Positions 16,559 through 23,690 of a stretch of DNA of 64,000 bases are shown here, piece after piece. This stretch comes from Arthrobacter celericrescens. GTDB taxonomy: Bacteria; Actinomycetota; Actinomycetes; Actinomycetales; Micrococcaceae. Position 1 is the first letter of the stretch. Every line of letters begins with the position of its first letter. The notes under the pieces were generated by a model. It was not told the DNA's origin and made no database searches. It worked only from the letters and a program-made list of their open reading frames with translations. The DNA is taken from assembly GCF_003614925.1 (NCBI RefSeq), contig NZ_QYLP01000022.1:1-64000 (forward strand). The letters run 5' to 3'. The position numbers and the translations under genes are program-made.

Positions 16559-17428
16559 CTATAGAAACTCAGGAAATATGCTCGCCTGCACGGCCGTTCC
16601 GTGAGTGTGCCACCGGAATCCCTCCGGTCCGTCTTTCGCATCTGAGAACGCAATGCCTTTTAGGCGATACCCCTCTTGGGATGGGACCGTCCGGGCAAGC
16701 GCGACTCCGCGCAACGAAATCTTGGCACGTGCAAGAGCCGGTCGAAACGCCACGTTTACTGCCGGCCTAGATGCTACGGAGGGGTAACACCATGCGTCCT
16801 GAACCTCTGGTGGCAGGTCGAAGTAGTCTTTGGCAATGATCTCGGACGCTAGATAGAGGTACTCGGTTCCGATGCCAACGTCTCTAGTGAACTCGTGTTC
16901 CAAGAAGTTCATGAGCATAGTTAGCTTCAAATGCTGGTCCTTTGTAAGGCCTGCTTGGCTTGGCTCGTCTCCGATCATCGCCACGTTGATGGGGGCAGTT
17001 GACTTGTAGCGAATGAGCGCAAATAGACGACCGGGAGGTATCTTTGCCTCGGCAATAGCCACAAGAGGATTCAATGGAGATGTGTACAGTAGTGGCTCTC
17101 CCGCGAGGTTGAGTCGCTGCTGCGTGACTAGGCTTGCTGGCGGCTCCCAGGCGTCGGCAGGTGTCCGCATTCCTCGTAGTGGAAGGACATGATCGTCATC
17201 GGAAAGACGACGCACGCGATAGAAATCCGTATCCTCCGGATAAGTGCGTATCTGAGGCGCCAAAATCGCGCGCTGCTCCGGGCCGAATGTCAAGACATTC
17301 AATAGTTCGGTTGCAACGGTCTTGCGATCCAAGTGTTGGAAAGGCAGCTTCCGGAAAGCATGTATCTTCCTCTGAAGATCACCGATGTCAATTTGGTTGA
17401 GATGAGCAGTCGTAGATACATCCCACAT
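16559..17428 (-). CDS. RES-domain protein (putative NAD-degrading toxin family)
   Basis: This 289-residue protein has the RES-domain pattern: FYRVRR (R71), then R105-L-N-x-x-G with Y115, followed by an acidic A-I-A-E127. RES toxins described so far degrade NAD as phosphorylases or glycohydrolases using conserved Arg, Tyr and Glu. The start at 17428 has a strong GGAGGAA on the minus strand; the frame opens 31 codons further upstream without a site. Base composition is clearly less GC-rich than all neighbours. No Xre/MbcA-type antitoxin gene lies next to it, so it is either an orphan or not a classical toxin. The 125 bases upstream carry its promoter and the right 18-bp repeat lies beyond. Confidence 0.72.
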   Translation of the reverse strand: MWDVSTTAHLNQIDIGDLQRKIHAFRKLPFQHLDRKTVATELLNVLTFGPEQRAILAPQIRTYPEDTDFYRVRRLSDDDHVLPLRGMRTPADAWEPPASLVTQQRLNLAGEPLLYTSPLNPLVAIAEAKIPPGRLFALIRYKSTAPINVAMIGDEPSQAGLTKDQHLKLTMLMNFLEHEFTRDVGIGTEYLYLASEIIAKDYFDLPPEVQDAWCYPSVASRPAVNVAFRPALARAKISLRGVALARTVPSQEGYRLKGIAFSDAKDGPEGFRWHTHGTAVQASIFPEFL

Positions 17429-17527
17429 AGAACATTTCCTCCAGGGTAGATTTGCTGTCGGCGGCTTTCTCAGATTGTATGAATGGACCCTGACATTCTG
17501 ACGTCGCGCAGCCAAGTCCATGTGCTG

Positions 17528-17545
17528 CTACCTGCGACGGTAGGC
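17528..17545. repeat. Right copy of 18-bp direct repeat
   Basis: This is an exact copy of 16509-16526. It lies eight bases before the start codon of the FAH-family gene and thus between that gene and the RES gene. Confidence 0.9.
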
Positions 17546-17553
17546 TTGGGGGC

Positions 17554-18330
17554 ATGCGTATCGCCCGGTTTGTTGTTGATTCTGATCCCATGTACGGCGT
17601 CGTGGAGGGGGAGCCCGGCAGTGAAACCGTCACTGTCATCCACGGCGACCCCTTCTTCAACGGCGTAGAACGCACCTCCGTGAAGCACAAGCTGGAGGAC
17701 GTGCGGCTGCTGGCCCCCATCATTCCCCGCAGCAAGGTGATCGGCGTCGGCCGCAACTACGCCGAGCACGCGGCCGAACTCGGCAACGAGGTCCCCGCCC
17801 AGCCGCTGCTGTTCCTCAAGCCGAACACCGCCGTCGTGGGTCCCGGCGATCCGGTGGTGCTGCCCGAGTTCTCCGAGCAGGTTTCATTCGAGGCCGAGCT
17901 CTGCGTGGTCATCGGCCGCATCTGCAAGGACGTGCCGGAAGAGCGCGTGGACGACGTGATCTTCGGCTACACCTGCGGCAACGACCTCACCGCCCGCGAT
18001 GTCCAGAAGACCGACCTACAGTGGGCCCGTGCCAAGGGCTTCGACACCTCCGCCCCGCTGGGACCCTGGATCGAGACCGAACTCGATCCCGAGGACGTCG
18101 ACGTCAAGGGCTGGCTCAACGGCGAGCTCCGCCAGGACGGCAATACCAAGGACATGATCCGCAGCGTGCGCGAACTCGTTTCGATCGTGTCGCAGGCCTT
18201 CACCCTGCTTCCCGGTGACGTCATCATGACCGGTACGCCGGCCGGCGTCGGGCTGGTCAGCGAAGGCGACCGCTACGAGATCGAAATCGAAGGCATCGGA
18301 CGCCTGTCCAACCCCGTCGTCCGCCGCTGA
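17554..18330 (+). CDS. Fumarylacetoacetate hydrolase family protein
   Basis: This 258-residue protein belongs to the FAH superfamily. It shows [17 protein letters not shown], the metal-binding E-x-E in [10 protein letters not shown] with the later Asp in [10 protein letters not shown], and the closing [11 protein letters not shown]. Members act as hydrolases, decarboxylases or isomerases on beta-keto acid substrates; the particular reaction cannot be read here. In related actinobacteria the homologue likewise sits directly upstream of gltX. The 18-bp repeat ends nine bases before its ATG, so its native promoter may have been displaced. Confidence 0.88.
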   Translation: MRIARFVVDSDPMYGVVEGEPGSETVTVIHGDPFFNGVERTSVKHKLEDVRLLAPIIPRSKVIGVGRNYAEHAAELGNEVPAQPLLFLKPNTAVVGPGDPVVLPEFSEQVSFEAELCVVIGRICKDVPEERVDDVIFGYTCGNDLTARDVQKTDLQWARAKGFDTSAPLGPWIETELDPEDVDVKGWLNGELRQDGNTKDMIRSVRELVSIVSQAFTLLPGDVIMTGTPAGVGLVSEGDRYEIEIEGIGRLSNPVVRR

Positions 18331-18338
18331 GTGTGAGG

Positions 18339-18373
18339 CGCGCGACGCCCGGATTCCGTCCGGGCGCCGCGCG
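18339..18373 (+). terminator. Hairpin between the FAH gene and gltX
   Basis: A 14-bp stem with one mismatch pairs 18339-18352 with 18360-18373 around a seven-base loop. There is no T-run. It may only partly stop transcription into gltX. Confidence 0.5.
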
Positions 18374-18398
18374 TGCAGGCGGTAAAGTTGGAAGCACT

Positions 18399-19913
18399 AT
18401 GACTACTGCTCCCGCGTCGAACTCTGCCGCCATTCCTGCCGTCACCGCCGAAACCCCGGTCCGCGTCCGCTTCTGCCCGTCGCCCACCGGAACCCCGCAC
18501 GTCGGCCTGATCCGTACCGCCCTGTTTAACTGGGCCTACGCGCGGCACACCAAGGGCACCCTGGTCTTCCGCATCGAAGACACGGACGCCGCCCGCGACA
18601 GCGAGGAAAGCTACCACCAGCTGCTGGAGGCCCTGAAGTGGCTCGGCATCAACTGGGACGAAGGCGTCGAGGTCGGAGGCCCGCACGAGCCCTACCGCCA
18701 GTCCCAGCGCAGCGGCATCTACCAGGACGTCATCGCCAAGCTGAAAGCCGGCGGACACATCTACGAGTCCTACTCCACCCCCGAGGAAATCGAGGCCCGC
18801 CACCGCGCCGCCGGCCGCGATCCCAAGCTCGGCTACGACGGCTTCGACCGGCACATCACCGAAGAGCAGCTCGCCCAGTACAAGGCCGAGGGCCGCGAAC
18901 CCGTGCTGCGCCTGCGCATGCCGGACGAGGACCTCACCTTCACCGACCTCGTGCGCGGCGACATCACCTTCAAGGCCGGCTCCGTGCCGGACTTCGCCGT
19001 CGTGCGCGCCAACGGCGCCCCGCTATACACCCTGGTCAACCCCGTGGACGACGCCCTCATGGGCATCACCCATGTGCTCCGCGGCGAAGACCTGCTGAGC
19101 TCCACGCCGCGCCAGATCGCGCTCTACCGCGCCCTGTACGCCATCGGCGTCGCCGAGTACATGCCGGAGTTCGGCCACCTGCCCTACGTCATGGGCCAGG
19201 GCAACAAGAAGCTCTCCAAGCGCGACCCCGAGTCCAGCCTGTTCCTGCACCGCGAACGCGGCTTCATCCGTGAAGGCCTGCTCAACTACCTGTCCCTGCT
19301 GGGCTGGTCGCTGTCCGCCGACGAGGACATCTTCACGGTGGAGCAGCTCGTGGAGCACTTCGACATCCACGACGTGCTGGGCAACCCGGCCCGCTTCGAC
19401 CTGAAGAAGGCAGAAGCCATCAACGGAACCCATGTGCGCATGCTTTCCGCCGAAGACTTCCGTGAGCGCCTGGTGCCGTACCTGCGCGACGCCGGCCTGG
19501 TGGGGGAGATCCTCACCGACCGCCAGGAGGAGATCCTCACCGAAGCCGCGCCGCTGGTCCAGGAACGCATCACCCTGTTGGGCGAGGCCCCGGAAATGCT
19601 CGCCTTCCTCTTCAAGTCCGACGACGCCGTCGACGTCGCCGACGACGCCCGCAAGGGGCTGCCGGAGAACCTCGGCGAAGTCCTCGACGCGGCCCTGGCC
19701 GCGCTGGAGCCCATCGACGACTGGAACGCCGACAACATCCAGACCGCGCTGAAGCAGGCCCTCGTGGAGGACCTCGGCATCAAGCCGCGCCTGGCCTTCG
19801 GACCGGTGCGCACGGGAATCTCCGGACGCCGGGTCTCCCCGCCGTTGTTCGAATCCATGGTCATCCTGGGCAAGGGCTCCTCCCTCGCCCGCCTGCGCGC
19901 CTTCCGCGGCTAG
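18399..19913 (+). CDS. gltX: Glutamyl-tRNA synthetase
   Basis: This 504-residue class I synthetase has [19 protein letters not shown] with the HIGH-equivalent HVGL, the [11 protein letters not shown] segment, and the KMSKS-equivalent KLSKRD near residue 270. Actinobacteria generally lack glutaminyl-tRNA synthetase, so this enzyme is expected to be non-discriminating. It would also charge tRNA-Gln with Glu for GatCAB amidation. Genes for both its tRNA substrates lie about 2.6 kb downstream. The ATG at 18399 gives the usual length. Confidence 0.96.
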   Translation: MTTAPASNSAAIPAVTAETPVRVRFCPSPTGTPHVGLIRTALFNWAYARHTKGTLVFRIEDTDAARDSEESYHQLLEALKWLGINWDEGVEVGGPHEPYRQSQRSGIYQDVIAKLKAGGHIYESYSTPEEIEARHRAAGRDPKLGYDGFDRHITEEQLAQYKAEGREPVLRLRMPDEDLTFTDLVRGDITFKAGSVPDFAVVRANGAPLYTLVNPVDDALMGITHVLRGEDLLSSTPRQIALYRALYAIGVAEYMPEFGHLPYVMGQGNKKLSKRDPESSLFLHRERGFIREGLLNYLSLLGWSLSADEDIFTVEQLVEHFDIHDVLGNPARFDLKKAEAINGTHVRMLSAEDFRERLVPYLRDAGLVGEILTDRQEEILTEAAPLVQERITLLGEAPEMLAFLFKSDDAVDVADDARKGLPENLGEVLDAALAALEPIDDWNADNIQTALKQALVEDLGIKPRLAFGPVRTGISGRRVSPPLFESMVILGKGSSLARLRAFRG

Positions 19914-19920
19914 GAGCAGC

Positions 19921-20667
19921 ATGGCCAGCGCAGCAGCACATCCCTCCACAACGGGCGTATTCGACACCGGTACATTCGGAACCGTCCGGGGCGTCCTTTT
20001 CGACATCGACGACACCCTGGTGGATCTCGAGTACGCGTTGACCACGGCGCTGCGCGAAGTCAGCGAACACCTCCTGCCCGGCATGGACACGGCCGGGTGG
20101 GAGAAGTTCGGGCGGATCTTCACGCACGAGACGACGCACATCTATGACCGGTACCTGGCCGGCGAGCTGACCTTCAACGAGCAGCGCCTGCTCCGGGGAC
20201 GGGCGGCACTGGGGCACTTCGGCGTCGAACTCGCCGATGGCGAGGAATCGCACGCCTGGGTCACGGAGTATGCCCGCCTGCAGCCGAGCTATGTGCGCGC
20301 TTTCGACGACGTCGTTCCCGTCCTGGACGCGCTCGACGCCGCCGGGATTCCCTACGGGGCCGTGAGCAACAATGTGCACGATTACCAGCGGGTGAAGCTG
20401 GACAGCGCGGGCCTGTCCCGGATTTCGGTGCTGGTGGGAACCGACACCGTCGGCGTCCCGAAGCCGGATCCCGCGATCTACCTTGAGGGGGTCCGCCTCC
20501 TGGGCACCCGCCCGGAAGAGACCCTGTACGTGGGGGACAACCGACTGCTCGACGCCGACGGCGCCACCGCCGCGGGCCTGCGCGGGATCTGGCTCAACCG
20601 GGTCGGGGAAACCGCGGAAGGCTTTGCCGGCCGGGAGATCGATTCGCTGGCGAGGCTGCTGGCCTAG
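19921..20667 (+). CDS. HAD-family hydrolase
   Basis: This 248-residue protein has all four HAD motifs: the nucleophile and acid D28/D30 in LFDIDDTLVD, AVSNNVHD, the lysine in KPDPAIYLE, and the acidic YVGDNRLLDADGA. A helical cap of subclass I type sits between motifs I and II. A phosphatase on a small metabolite is likely; the substrate is unknown. It starts seven bases after gltX with AGGAGC before the ATG, so it is probably co-transcribed with gltX. Confidence 0.88.
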   Translation: MASAAAHPSTTGVFDTGTFGTVRGVLFDIDDTLVDLEYALTTALREVSEHLLPGMDTAGWEKFGRIFTHETTHIYDRYLAGELTFNEQRLLRGRAALGHFGVELADGEESHAWVTEYARLQPSYVRAFDDVVPVLDALDAAGIPYGAVSNNVHDYQRVKLDSAGLSRISVLVGTDTVGVPKPDPAIYLEGVRLLGTRPEETLYVGDNRLLDADGATAAGLRGIWLNRVGETAEGFAGREIDSLARLLA

Positions 20668-20674
20668 CCAGCAC

Positions 20675-20708
20675 AGAGGGCCGCCCTACCCAAGGGCGGC
20701 CCTCTTCT
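20675..20708. terminator. Terminator between convergent genes
   Basis: A perfect 13-bp stem pairs 20675-20687 with 20693-20705 around ACCCA, followed by TCT on the plus strand. It ends the gltX-HAD transcript and may also serve the opposing gene. Confidence 0.8.
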
Positions 20709-20740
20709 GCGTCCGGATCACGTTCAGAAGATGCTCCGGG

Positions 20741-22225
20741 TCAAGGGGTGCTCCGGCGGCGCCGCAAGACCACGAACGCGCCGATGGATCCGGCACCCAA
20801 GGTGCCGACAACTCCGAGCGCCGTGGCCGTTCGTGAGCTGTCAGCCATCGACGACGGCGACACCGCTGCCGCGCCGCGGTGCAGCTCTGCCGTTCCTGCG
20901 GCGATCCTGCCGTTGCCCTCCGCGAGCTTCGCGGCACCGTCCGAGAGCTGTTCCGAGCCCGACGCGAGGCGGGTGCTGCCGTCCGAAAGCTTCGCGGCGC
21001 CGGCGGCCAGTGCACTGGACCCGCCGAGCAGGCCGGGGCTGGCCGGATCCCCGCGATCGCCCGTGATGCCGGAGACCAAGGCCCTGCTTCCCTCCGCCAA
21101 GCGGGCAGTTCCGTCCGTCATGCCGGCCGTGGCCTTCAGCAGTCCCGGACGTTCCGGATTCCCGGGCACGCCGTCCATGCCGGTCCTGATCTTCGCCGTC
21201 CCCTCAGCCAGTTGCCGCGTTCCCAGCACCAGTCCGGGAGCTGCCGGGTCTTCGCTGTTGAGCTTGCCTGCCAGGGTGGCGAAACCGGCGGTCAGCTTCC
21301 GGGAACCGGCATCCAGTTCGCCGCTCCCGCCGGCGAGCTGCGTGGTGCCCGCATGCAGCTGTGACGCCCCTGATTCCAGGCTCGCGGCACCGGCCTGCAA
21401 GAGGGCAGCGCCGCTGTCCAGGCGCTGGGCTCCGGCGTTCAGGGCATTGATCTGTTCCTTCAGAAGGCCGAGGGGCACCATCCCCTGGGCGCCGTTCGCG
21501 GCGTCGGCAAGCTTCTGGAGGCCCTGTGCCAGGGCCGCGGTACCGGTTCCCTCGGCTGGGTCGTTGTTGGCGCCGCGATAGCCCCTGAGCTGGACGGTGC
21601 CGGCGGCGAGCCGTGCCGCACCCTCATCCAGCCGGCGCGCGCCGTCGTCCAGCCGGGCAGCCCCGTCCTCGATCCGGGCCGCCCCGCTGCTCAGCCGGGT
21701 GGCGCCGTCGGCGAGGTTGTTCCCGGCGTCTCCGGTGCTGCTGGGGGTAAGGGCAGCGGAGAGCTGGCGCGCGGCCGCGGCAAGCCGTTGGGCGCCGTCG
21801 TCCACTTTGTAGACGCCGGGGGCCAGCTTCGCCTGCACGTCATTCTGGATCTTGAGGGCGCCGCGTGCCAGTTTCCCGGCGCCCTCGTTCAGTTTCGCGG
21901 CGCCCGGCACCAGTTTGCCTTCTATGCCGGACTGGATTGTCGATGCCCCTGCCGCGAGCTTTCCGGCACCTTCTTCGGCCTCACCGGCGCCGCGGGCCAG
22001 CTTCGCGGCGCCGTCCTTGAGTTGGACCGCACCTGCGGAGGCTTGGCCGGCGCCGGCATTGAGCCGTTCGGCGCCCGCAGTGATCTTGCCGGTCACCATC
22101 GCGTAGAAGGCGGCGAAGGCAACGAGGAGCAGGACAAGGATGCAGATGACGATGTTCCGGCCACGGCTTCGTGGCAGGGTCTGGCTGAGGTTACGAGTCA
22201 AAGGCTTTCCTCTCGACGTCTCCAT
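20741..22225 (-). CDS. Membrane-anchored heptad-repeat protein (LxxGAxx repeats, YhgE/Pip-like)
   Basis: This protein of about 494 residues has a short basic N-terminus, a strong membrane helix (IVICILVLLLVAFAAFYAMV), and some 400 residues dominated by seven-residue units of the form L-x-x-G-A-x-x. A C-terminal helix (GVVGTLGAGSIGAFVVL) ends in RRRR. Such repeats occur in the C-terminal part of YhgE/Pip and in MmpL-associated proteins and should make a long helical rod outside the membrane. The frame is open to 22297 (518 residues); no start has a clear ribosome-binding site. A TetR-like palindrome lies 82 bases upstream of the chosen start. Its function is unknown; a fold over the cell envelope or phage receptor role is only a guess from the family. 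Confidence 0.7.
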   Translation of the reverse strand: METSRGKPLTRNLSQTLPRSRGRNIVICILVLLLVAFAAFYAMVTGKITAGAERLNAGAGQASAGAVQLKDGAAKLARGAGEAEEGAGKLAAGASTIQSGIEGKLVPGAAKLNEGAGKLARGALKIQNDVQAKLAPGVYKVDDGAQRLAAAARQLSAALTPSSTGDAGNNLADGATRLSSGAARIEDGAARLDDGARRLDEGAARLAAGTVQLRGYRGANNDPAEGTGTAALAQGLQKLADAANGAQGMVPLGLLKEQINALNAGAQRLDSGAALLQAGAASLESGASQLHAGTTQLAGGSGELDAGSRKLTAGFATLAGKLNSEDPAAPGLVLGTRQLAEGTAKIRTGMDGVPGNPERPGLLKATAGMTDGTARLAEGSRALVSGITGDRGDPASPGLLGGSSALAAGAAKLSDGSTRLASGSEQLSDGAAKLAEGNGRIAAGTAELHRGAAAVSPSSMADSSRTATALGVVGTLGAGSIGAFVVLRRRRSTP

Positions 22226-22307
22226 GCCTGCGACGCTGCAGGCAAAGACCCCCATGTGGCTTTGGTTGGCATCCGGCCCAGGTCCGTGAGGGGCCATCGG
22301 ATGCTCA

Positions 22308-22321
22308 TTACCGATCGGTAA
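22308..22321. promoter_or_regulatory. TetR-type operator palindrome
   Basis: TTACCGATCGGTAA is a perfect 14-bp palindrome of the kind bound by TetR-family repressors. An imperfect second half-site pair (TTAC...GTAA, 22323-22335) abuts it. On the minus strand a TTTACT and a GGTAAT hexamer 18 bases apart could form a promoter that the palindrome overlaps. No TetR gene is found nearby. Confidence 0.65.
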
Positions 22322-22419
22322 CTTACCGAGAGTAAACTTAACCCCGGCGCTGGATCAAGGGTTTTCGCGGGCGCCCAATCGGGCTCCCCGGGGCTCCTGG
22401 ATGGCAGTCGCCTGCCGAT

Positions 22420-22448
22420 TTGTGCGCGCCGGGAGTCTCGGGTAAAGT
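22420..22448 (+). promoter_or_regulatory. Sigma-70-type promoter of the tRNA genes
   Basis: TTGTGC (22420-22425) and TAAAGT (22443-22448) are separated by exactly 17 bases and lie about 67 bases before tRNA-Gln. The housekeeping sigma factor is the likely user. Confidence 0.55.
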
Positions 22449-22514
22449 AATTACTCGTGCTGAGGGGCACGGAGCGGAAGGTTGAAGCCTTCGGATCCGG
22501 TCCGAAAGCGCCAG

Positions 22515-22586
22515 TGGGATATGGTGTAATTGGCAACACTACGGTTTCTGGTACCGTCATTCTAGGTTCGAGTCCTGGTATCCCAG
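22515..22586 (+). tRNA. tRNA-Gln (anticodon CTG)
   Basis: The 72-base gene folds as a cloverleaf. The acceptor stem pairs TGGGATA with TATCCCA, the anticodon stem pairs ACGGT with ACCGT around TTCTGGT, and the T arm carries GGTTCGAGTCC. No CCA is encoded. The discriminator base is G. Confidence 0.95.
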
Positions 22587-22714
22587 CTCTGGATAAACCG
22601 AGGTAAAACGAGGTTGTTCCGGAAGTTTCGATCGGTTCGCCGATTTGGAACGAAGCTGAATGTATGAAATAATGATTCAGCTTGATTGCGGGAAACGCAA
22701 TCAGAAAAGTGCTT

Positions 22715-22787
22715 GGCCCCATCGTATAGCGGCCTAGTACGCCGCCCTCTCACGGCGGTAACGCGGGTTCGAATCCCGCTGGGGTCA
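22715..22787 (+). tRNA. tRNA-Glu (anticodon CTC)
   Basis: The 73-base gene has an acceptor stem pairing GGCCCCA with TGGGGTC (one G-T pair), an anticodon stem CCGCC/GGCGG around CTCTCAC, and the T arm GCGGGTTCGAATCCCGC. No CCA is encoded. It lies 128 bases after tRNA-Gln and is probably in the same transcript. The glycan island begins right behind it. Confidence 0.95.
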
Positions 22788-22794
22788 CAATGAA

Positions 22795-22826
22795 ACGGCT
22801 CCGGGCATTTGCCCGGGGCCGTTTTT
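22795..22826 (+). terminator. Terminator of the tRNA transcript
   Basis: A 13-bp stem (22795-22807 with 22810-22822, one G-T pair) with a very tight loop is followed by TTTTT (22822-22826). It starts eight bases after the tRNA-Glu 3' end. Confidence 0.85.
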
Positions 22827-22990
22827 CAATTTCGGCAAATACCGGGATTGGATTCCTGCCCTGTTTGCCGTTCCTGTGTATTGGTTTGATCCCGGGCGCA
22901 TGGCCGCTTTACTACTTCGGGCAGGCAGATAAAAGTCAAAGAATCCGGCATTGGCGCCGAACGTCCAAGAAGTTCGGGATTGTCACGGTT

Positions 22991-23019
22991 TTGAACGTGG
23001 TACACGGAGATCTTGTAAC
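22991..23019 (+). promoter_or_regulatory. Predicted promoter of the first glycan block
   Basis: TTGAAC (22991-22996) and TGTAAC (23014-23019) are 17 bases apart in a locally less GC-rich stretch. They lie 68 bases before the GTG of the 200-residue gene. The remaining bases of 22827-23086 show no gene. Confidence 0.5.
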
Positions 23020-23086
23020 ATACACATCGTGCTCGAACGCGGAAGGCCGACGGTGCACTGGTCGGGAAATCTACTGGGGAGAACGC

Positions 23087-23689
23087 GTGAGCATGGTTGA
23101 AAAGAAAGAACTCGACCTGGGCATTGGCAGTGTTGAGCGGTTGCTTGCCACCAGGGGACGGTCATCGACGCCGCCGCCGCCGAACGACGCGAAGATCAAG
23201 CTTGCCGACATGCTCCGGATCGGATACCACTCTGCGTCTCCGCAGCACCCTAGGCTCAAGGTCGCCACGATTGTTCACGACGAACTGTATGACGAGCTTG
23301 AAAAGTCGTACTCCGTCATGCCGCTCCTGCCATCGACGTTGGTCAATTCCGTCGATGCCGGGCAGCCCCGGATGATCGTCATCCATCGCTCCGCGTTCCA
23401 GGACGGACCGTGGTTCGGCGCGGAGGACGCCGCGGGTGGAGCAGCCGCCGACACCATCCGCAGGCTCCTGCCGTGGAGCAGGAAACGCCAGGTACCGGTG
23501 CTCTTTATTGAAAACGGAACACCCGACGGATATTTCACAAACATGCTTAGGGAAATCGGCACGGAAATCTTCCCCTCCGAACACTCCGGGAGCAGCGTGC
23601 CTGAGGGAGCTCCTCGGCGCGCAATATTCCAGATAGCGCTTCGGTTTGCCAAAGCTCCGTACGCACCGACAAACGAAGGCGGAATCTGA
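23087..23689 (+). CDS. Stand-alone CgeB-like N-terminal fragment protein
   Basis: This 200-residue protein has no family I know by name, but its middle follows the same plan as the CgeB-type modules elsewhere in the window. It runs LKVATIVHDELYDELEKSY, then MIVIHRSAFQDGPWFG (compare DAIFVESAWEGPDYQW), then VPVLFIENGTPDGYF (compare IPVIFWNKEDPVHF). The second Rossmann half of a glycosyltransferase is absent, so it is unlikely to transfer sugar alone. It could be an accessory subunit or a decayed copy. GGGGAG precedes the GTG at 23087; an ATG at 23093 is an alternative. It ends one base before the 1472-residue glycosyltransferase gene, so the two are certainly co-transcribed. Confidence 0.6.
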   Translation: MSMVEKKELDLGIGSVERLLATRGRSSTPPPPNDAKIKLADMLRIGYHSASPQHPRLKVATIVHDELYDELEKSYSVMPLLPSTLVNSVDAGQPRMIVIHRSAFQDGPWFGAEDAAGGAAADTIRRLLPWSRKRQVPVLFIENGTPDGYFTNMLREIGTEIFPSEHSGSSVPEGAPRRAIFQIALRFAKAPYAPTNEGGI

Positions 23690-23690
23690 C

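Larger units (their letters stand above)
16527..17545. mobile_element. Possible RES-gene insertion bounded by 18-bp direct repeats
   Basis: About 1.02 kb of visibly lower-GC DNA (one 60-base line, 16801-16860, counts 31 G+C) carries only a RES-domain gene and is flanked by exact 18-bp repeats. The left repeat preserves the host gene's stop codon, as is common for integrase targets at gene 3' ends. No integrase or transposase is present, so it would have been mobilised in trans or be the remnant of a larger element. Confidence 0.45.

Noticed and set aside
22715-22787. tRNA-Glu 3' end as the left attachment site of the glycan block
   Set aside because: I found no repeat of the tRNA 3' sequence downstream and no integrase, so the claim cannot be supported beyond proximity.
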